The notes beneath the pieces were generated by a model. The model searched no databases, had not been told where the DNA came from, and saw only the letters and a list, made by a program, of their open reading frames with translations. Shown here one piece after another: positions 61,845 to 64,000 of a DNA stretch of 64,000 bases. The DNA comes from Bacteroidetes bacterium GWB2_32_14 (GTDB lineage: Bacteria; Bacteroidota; Bacteroidia; Bacteroidales; UBA12077): contig MENK01000030.1 in assembly GCA_001768235.1 (NCBI GenBank), positions 59,893-123,892 on the forward strand, read 5' to 3'. Both the position numbers and the translations under genes were made by a program. How positions within the stretch are numbered: position 1 is the stretch's first letter; each line of letters begins with the position of its first letter.

Positions 61845-63938
61845 GTGAAAAAAATAATGTTTATGATTTTGGCAGTAGGTTTAGTAGTAACCTCCTGTAC
61901 TAAGAAAGCTGATGTAAACCCACTATTGGCTAAATACGAGGCCCCATTTGAAGTACCACCATTTGAGCAGGTAAAATTATCACATTTTGTTCCTGCATTT
62001 GATGAGGCAATGAAACAGCATAAAGCTGAAATTGAAGCAATATTAACTAATCCCGAAGAACCTACTTTCGAAAATACAATAGAAGCATCGTTTTATTCAG
62101 GTGATTTATTAAGTAAAGCAGGTGCAGTTTTTAGCACGTTTAACAGTGTGAATATTTCAGATTCACTTCAAATTCTTGCCCAGGAAATTTACCCAAAACT
62201 TTCTGCTCATAGCGATGAGATTGGTTTAGATTCAAGATTTTGGGAACGTGTAAAAGTAGTTTACGCGAATAAAGAAAAATATAATTTAAATCCGGAACAA
62301 GCATTTCTGTTAGAAAGTGTTTACGATGGTTTTGTTCGCAATGGAGCTAATTTACCTGATGATAAAAAAGAAGAATTGAAAAAAATCAACCAGGAATTAT
62401 CAACATTAACTTTAAAATTTGAGCAAAATGTTTTAGGCGAAGTAAATGATTATAAATTAATTATTGAAAACGAAAAAGATCTCGCAGGATTACCAGAATC
62501 ATCTATTCAGGCTGCAGCTGAAGAAGCTCTTAAAGATAGTTTAACCGGGAAATGGGTGTTTACGCTAAATAAACCAAGTTTAATCCCGTTTTTAAATTAT
62601 GCTGATAACAGAGATTTAAGAAGAGAAATTTATAATGCTTATGTGAACCAGGGAAACAATAATGATAGCAAGGATAATAAAGAATTAATGGCTCAAATAG
62701 TTAACCTTCGGGTTAAAAGAGCAAACCTGTTAGGTTATAAATCGCATGGTGCATATATGACTGAAAACAGGATGGCTCAAAACCCTGAAAGAGTTTTCGA
62801 TTTACTCATGAAATTGTGGGATGGAATTCTTCCAAAAGTTAAGCAGGAGAGAGCAGATTTGCAAGCTATGATAACCAAAGAAGGCGGAAATTTTAAACTC
62901 GAACCATCCGATTGGTTTTATTACACCGAAAAACTCAGAAAAGAAAAATATAATATTGATGAAAACGAAGTTCGTCCATATTTTAAACTTGAGAATGTTC
63001 GCGAAGGAGCATTTTCTGTAGCAAACAAATTATACGGAATAACTTTTACACAAATTAATAATGTTCCACTTCCACATCCGGAAGCAACTGCTTTTGAAGT
63101 TAAAGAAGCCGATGGAACACATATCGGACTTTTATTTACAGATTTTCATCCACGGGCAAGCAAACGTGGTGGTGCATGGTGTGGCGGATTTAGAGATCAT
63201 AGTATATCTAAAGAAGGTGTAGAAATTAAACCTTTAGTATCAATGGTATGTAATTTTACACGCCCGAATGGCGATACACCTGCTTTATTAAGTGTTGACG
63301 AAGTTGAAACATTATTCCATGAGTTTGGCCATGCTTTAGATGGTTTGTTTGCTAAAACATCTTATCCGGCAGGTTTTATTGCATGGGATTTCGTTGAACT
63401 ACCATCTCAGATTATGGAGCATTGGGCCTTTGAACCAGAAGTGTTAAAGATGTATGCTGTTCATTATCAAACGGGCGAAATCATTCCTGATGCATTAATT
63501 GAGAAATTACAAAGTAGTGCCAAATTTAACCAGGGATTTGCTTTAACAGAAGTATTAGCCGCATCATTACTTGACATGAAATTCCACGTGATAACTGAAC
63601 CTGTAGAAAATTTAAATGTTATGGAATTTGAAAAAGAATATTTAAATAGTATAGGTTTAATACCCGAAATATATTCACGTTACCGAAGTACTTATTTCCG
63701 TCATGTTATGGGTGGTTATGATGCTGGTTATTATGCATACACGTGGGCAAGCGTTCTTGATAACGATGCATTTGAAGCATTTAAAGAAACCAGCTTGTTC
63801 GATCAGGCAACAGCAAAATCTTTCCGCGATAATGTTCTTGCCATGAACGGTATAAAAGACGCGATGGAAATGTATATTGCATTCAGAGGCAGGGAGCCAA
63901 AAATTGATGCCTTGTTAAAAAGCTTAGGTATAAACTAA
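61845..63938 (+). CDS. M3 family oligopeptidase/peptidyl-dipeptidase (Dcp-like) lipoprotein
   Basis: 697 residues. Signal MKKIMFMILAVGLVVTSC with Cys18; the start codon is GTG at 61845 because the lysine-rich n-region is needed for the signal, whereas the internal ATG at 61857 would lose it. M3 zinc motif HEFGHALDGL (bases near 63321) and the downstream EFEKEYLNSIGLIPEIYSRYRST, where a further ligand is expected; the substrate-binding segment RGGAWCGGFRDHSI and the C-terminal MGGYDAGYYAYTWASVLDNDAFEAFKE match the Dcp branch of M3. It cleaves short peptides, probably in the periplasm, anchored by lipid. An unusual inverted repeat precedes its promoter. It is monocistronic with a terminator. 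Confidence 0.95.
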   Translation: MKKIMFMILAVGLVVTSCTKKADVNPLLAKYEAPFEVPPFEQVKLSHFVPAFDEAMKQHKAEIEAILTNPEEPTFENTIEASFYSGDLLSKAGAVFSTFNSVNISDSLQILAQEIYPKLSAHSDEIGLDSRFWERVKVVYANKEKYNLNPEQAFLLESVYDGFVRNGANLPDDKKEELKKINQELSTLTLKFEQNVLGEVNDYKLIIENEKDLAGLPESSIQAAAEEALKDSLTGKWVFTLNKPSLIPFLNYADNRDLRREIYNAYVNQGNNNDSKDNKELMAQIVNLRVKRANLLGYKSHGAYMTENRMAQNPERVFDLLMKLWDGILPKVKQERADLQAMITKEGGNFKLEPSDWFYYTEKLRKEKYNIDENEVRPYFKLENVREGAFSVANKLYGITFTQINNVPLPHPEATAFEVKEADGTHIGLLFTDFHPRASKRGGAWCGGFRDHSISKEGVEIKPLVSMVCNFTRPNGDTPALLSVDEVETLFHEFGHALDGLFAKTSYPAGFIAWDFVELPSQIMEHWAFEPEVLKMYAVHYQTGEIIPDALIEKLQSSAKFNQGFALTEVLAASLLDMKFHVITEPVENLNVMEFEKEYLNSIGLIPEIYSRYRSTYFRHVMGGYDAGYYAYTWASVLDNDAFEAFKETSLFDQATAKSFRDNVLAMNGIKDAMEMYIAFRGREPKIDALLKSLGIN

Positions 63939-63945
63939 TTCAATT

Positions 63946-63974
63946 AAGAGCTGGATTTTTCCAGCTCTTTTTTT
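63946..63974 (+). terminator. terminator of the M3 peptidase gene
   Basis: 10-bp stem AAGAGCTGGA / TCCAGCTCTT, TTTT loop, then a T-run. Confidence 0.9.
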
Positions 63975-64000
63975 ATTAGAATCTAAAAAACCACCGTCTT

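Noticed and set aside
1..64000. Search for rRNA, tRNA, CRISPR arrays, insertion sequences, phage genes and attachment sites.
   Set aside because: None was seen by reading; gaps between genes are short and carry promoters, terminators or a riboswitch. A covariance-model search for tRNA and small RNAs would be decisive and was not possible here.

Overview
The window is AT-rich chromosomal DNA from a member of the Bacteroidota, most likely a free-living Bacteroidia (a Marinilabiliales/Bacteroidales-type organism; the order is my inference). The evidence is two proteins with type IX secretion (T9SS) sorting tails, a TonB-dependent receptor with a carboxypeptidase-like regulatory domain, DUF4252 and M64 family proteins, weak Shine-Dalgarno sequences, and repeated TAnnTTTG boxes (the Bacteroidota -7 promoter element) just upstream of genes. 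I saw no rRNA, tRNA, CRISPR array, insertion sequence or phage gene. It reads as a stable core/accessory mosaic with strong hairpin terminators between units.

Layout. 1-5.4 kb: the end of an M48 protease, YgiD dioxygenase, a MORN-repeat/TonB-domain protein, TrmO, a CPBP protease, a flavin/PNPOx-fold protein and a small membrane protein. 5.5-11.2 kb (minus): a membrane protein, an orphan PAS-GAF histidine kinase, and a two-gene lipoprotein operon (LPP20-like and CsgG/LpoB-like). 11.3-14.9 kb: a BlaI repressor and an M56/M23 fusion metallopeptidase behind a tandem 20-bp operator, then DUF4252 and VWA proteins. 15.1-17.8 kb: a TPR LytS-type kinase and its LytTR regulator. 17.9-27.3 kb (minus): a 1742-residue T9SS surface protein with DNA-level tandem repeats, an M64 peptidase, and a BadF-type sugar kinase paired with a peptide-binding lipoprotein. 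27.7-30.9 kb (minus): a TonB-dependent receptor under a TPP riboswitch with a visible terminator, and thioredoxin. 31-37.2 kb: CCA-adding enzyme, a nuclease-like protein with a beta-helix lipoprotein, a GNAT enzyme and TolC. 37.5-38.9 kb: an unrecognised three-gene locus (42-aa membrane peptide, 94-aa protein, trypsin-fold pseudoprotease). 39-50 kb: a cyclic-nucleotide-domain/aspartase fusion, then a minus-strand run in which xseA and xseB are separated by two large TPR histidine kinases, preceded by a T9SS subtilase. 50-57.5 kb: dnaK, panB, an RluA pseudouridine synthase, MarC, a membrane LytTR regulator, a 20-bp-phased repeat array, a nitronate-monooxygenase-like enzyme and a YhcH protein. 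57.8-61.6 kb: lysine 2,3-aminomutase followed by two D-Ala-D-Ala-ligase-like ATP-grasp enzymes and a GNAT. 61.8-63.9 kb: an M3 oligopeptidase lipoprotein.

The strongest candidate for an undescribed system is the KamA/ATP-grasp/ATP-grasp/GNAT cluster. The genes suggest a pathway that makes beta-lysine and then builds a small beta-lysine-containing or similar amide or peptide that is acetylated. The terminator-like hairpin between kamA and the ligases is unusual. Secondary candidates are the pseudoprotease locus, the nucleotide-sensor/aspartase fusion, the BlaI-M56/M23 envelope sensor with its tandem operator, and the split exonuclease VII operon. All functions are read from motifs and context; no database search was run.
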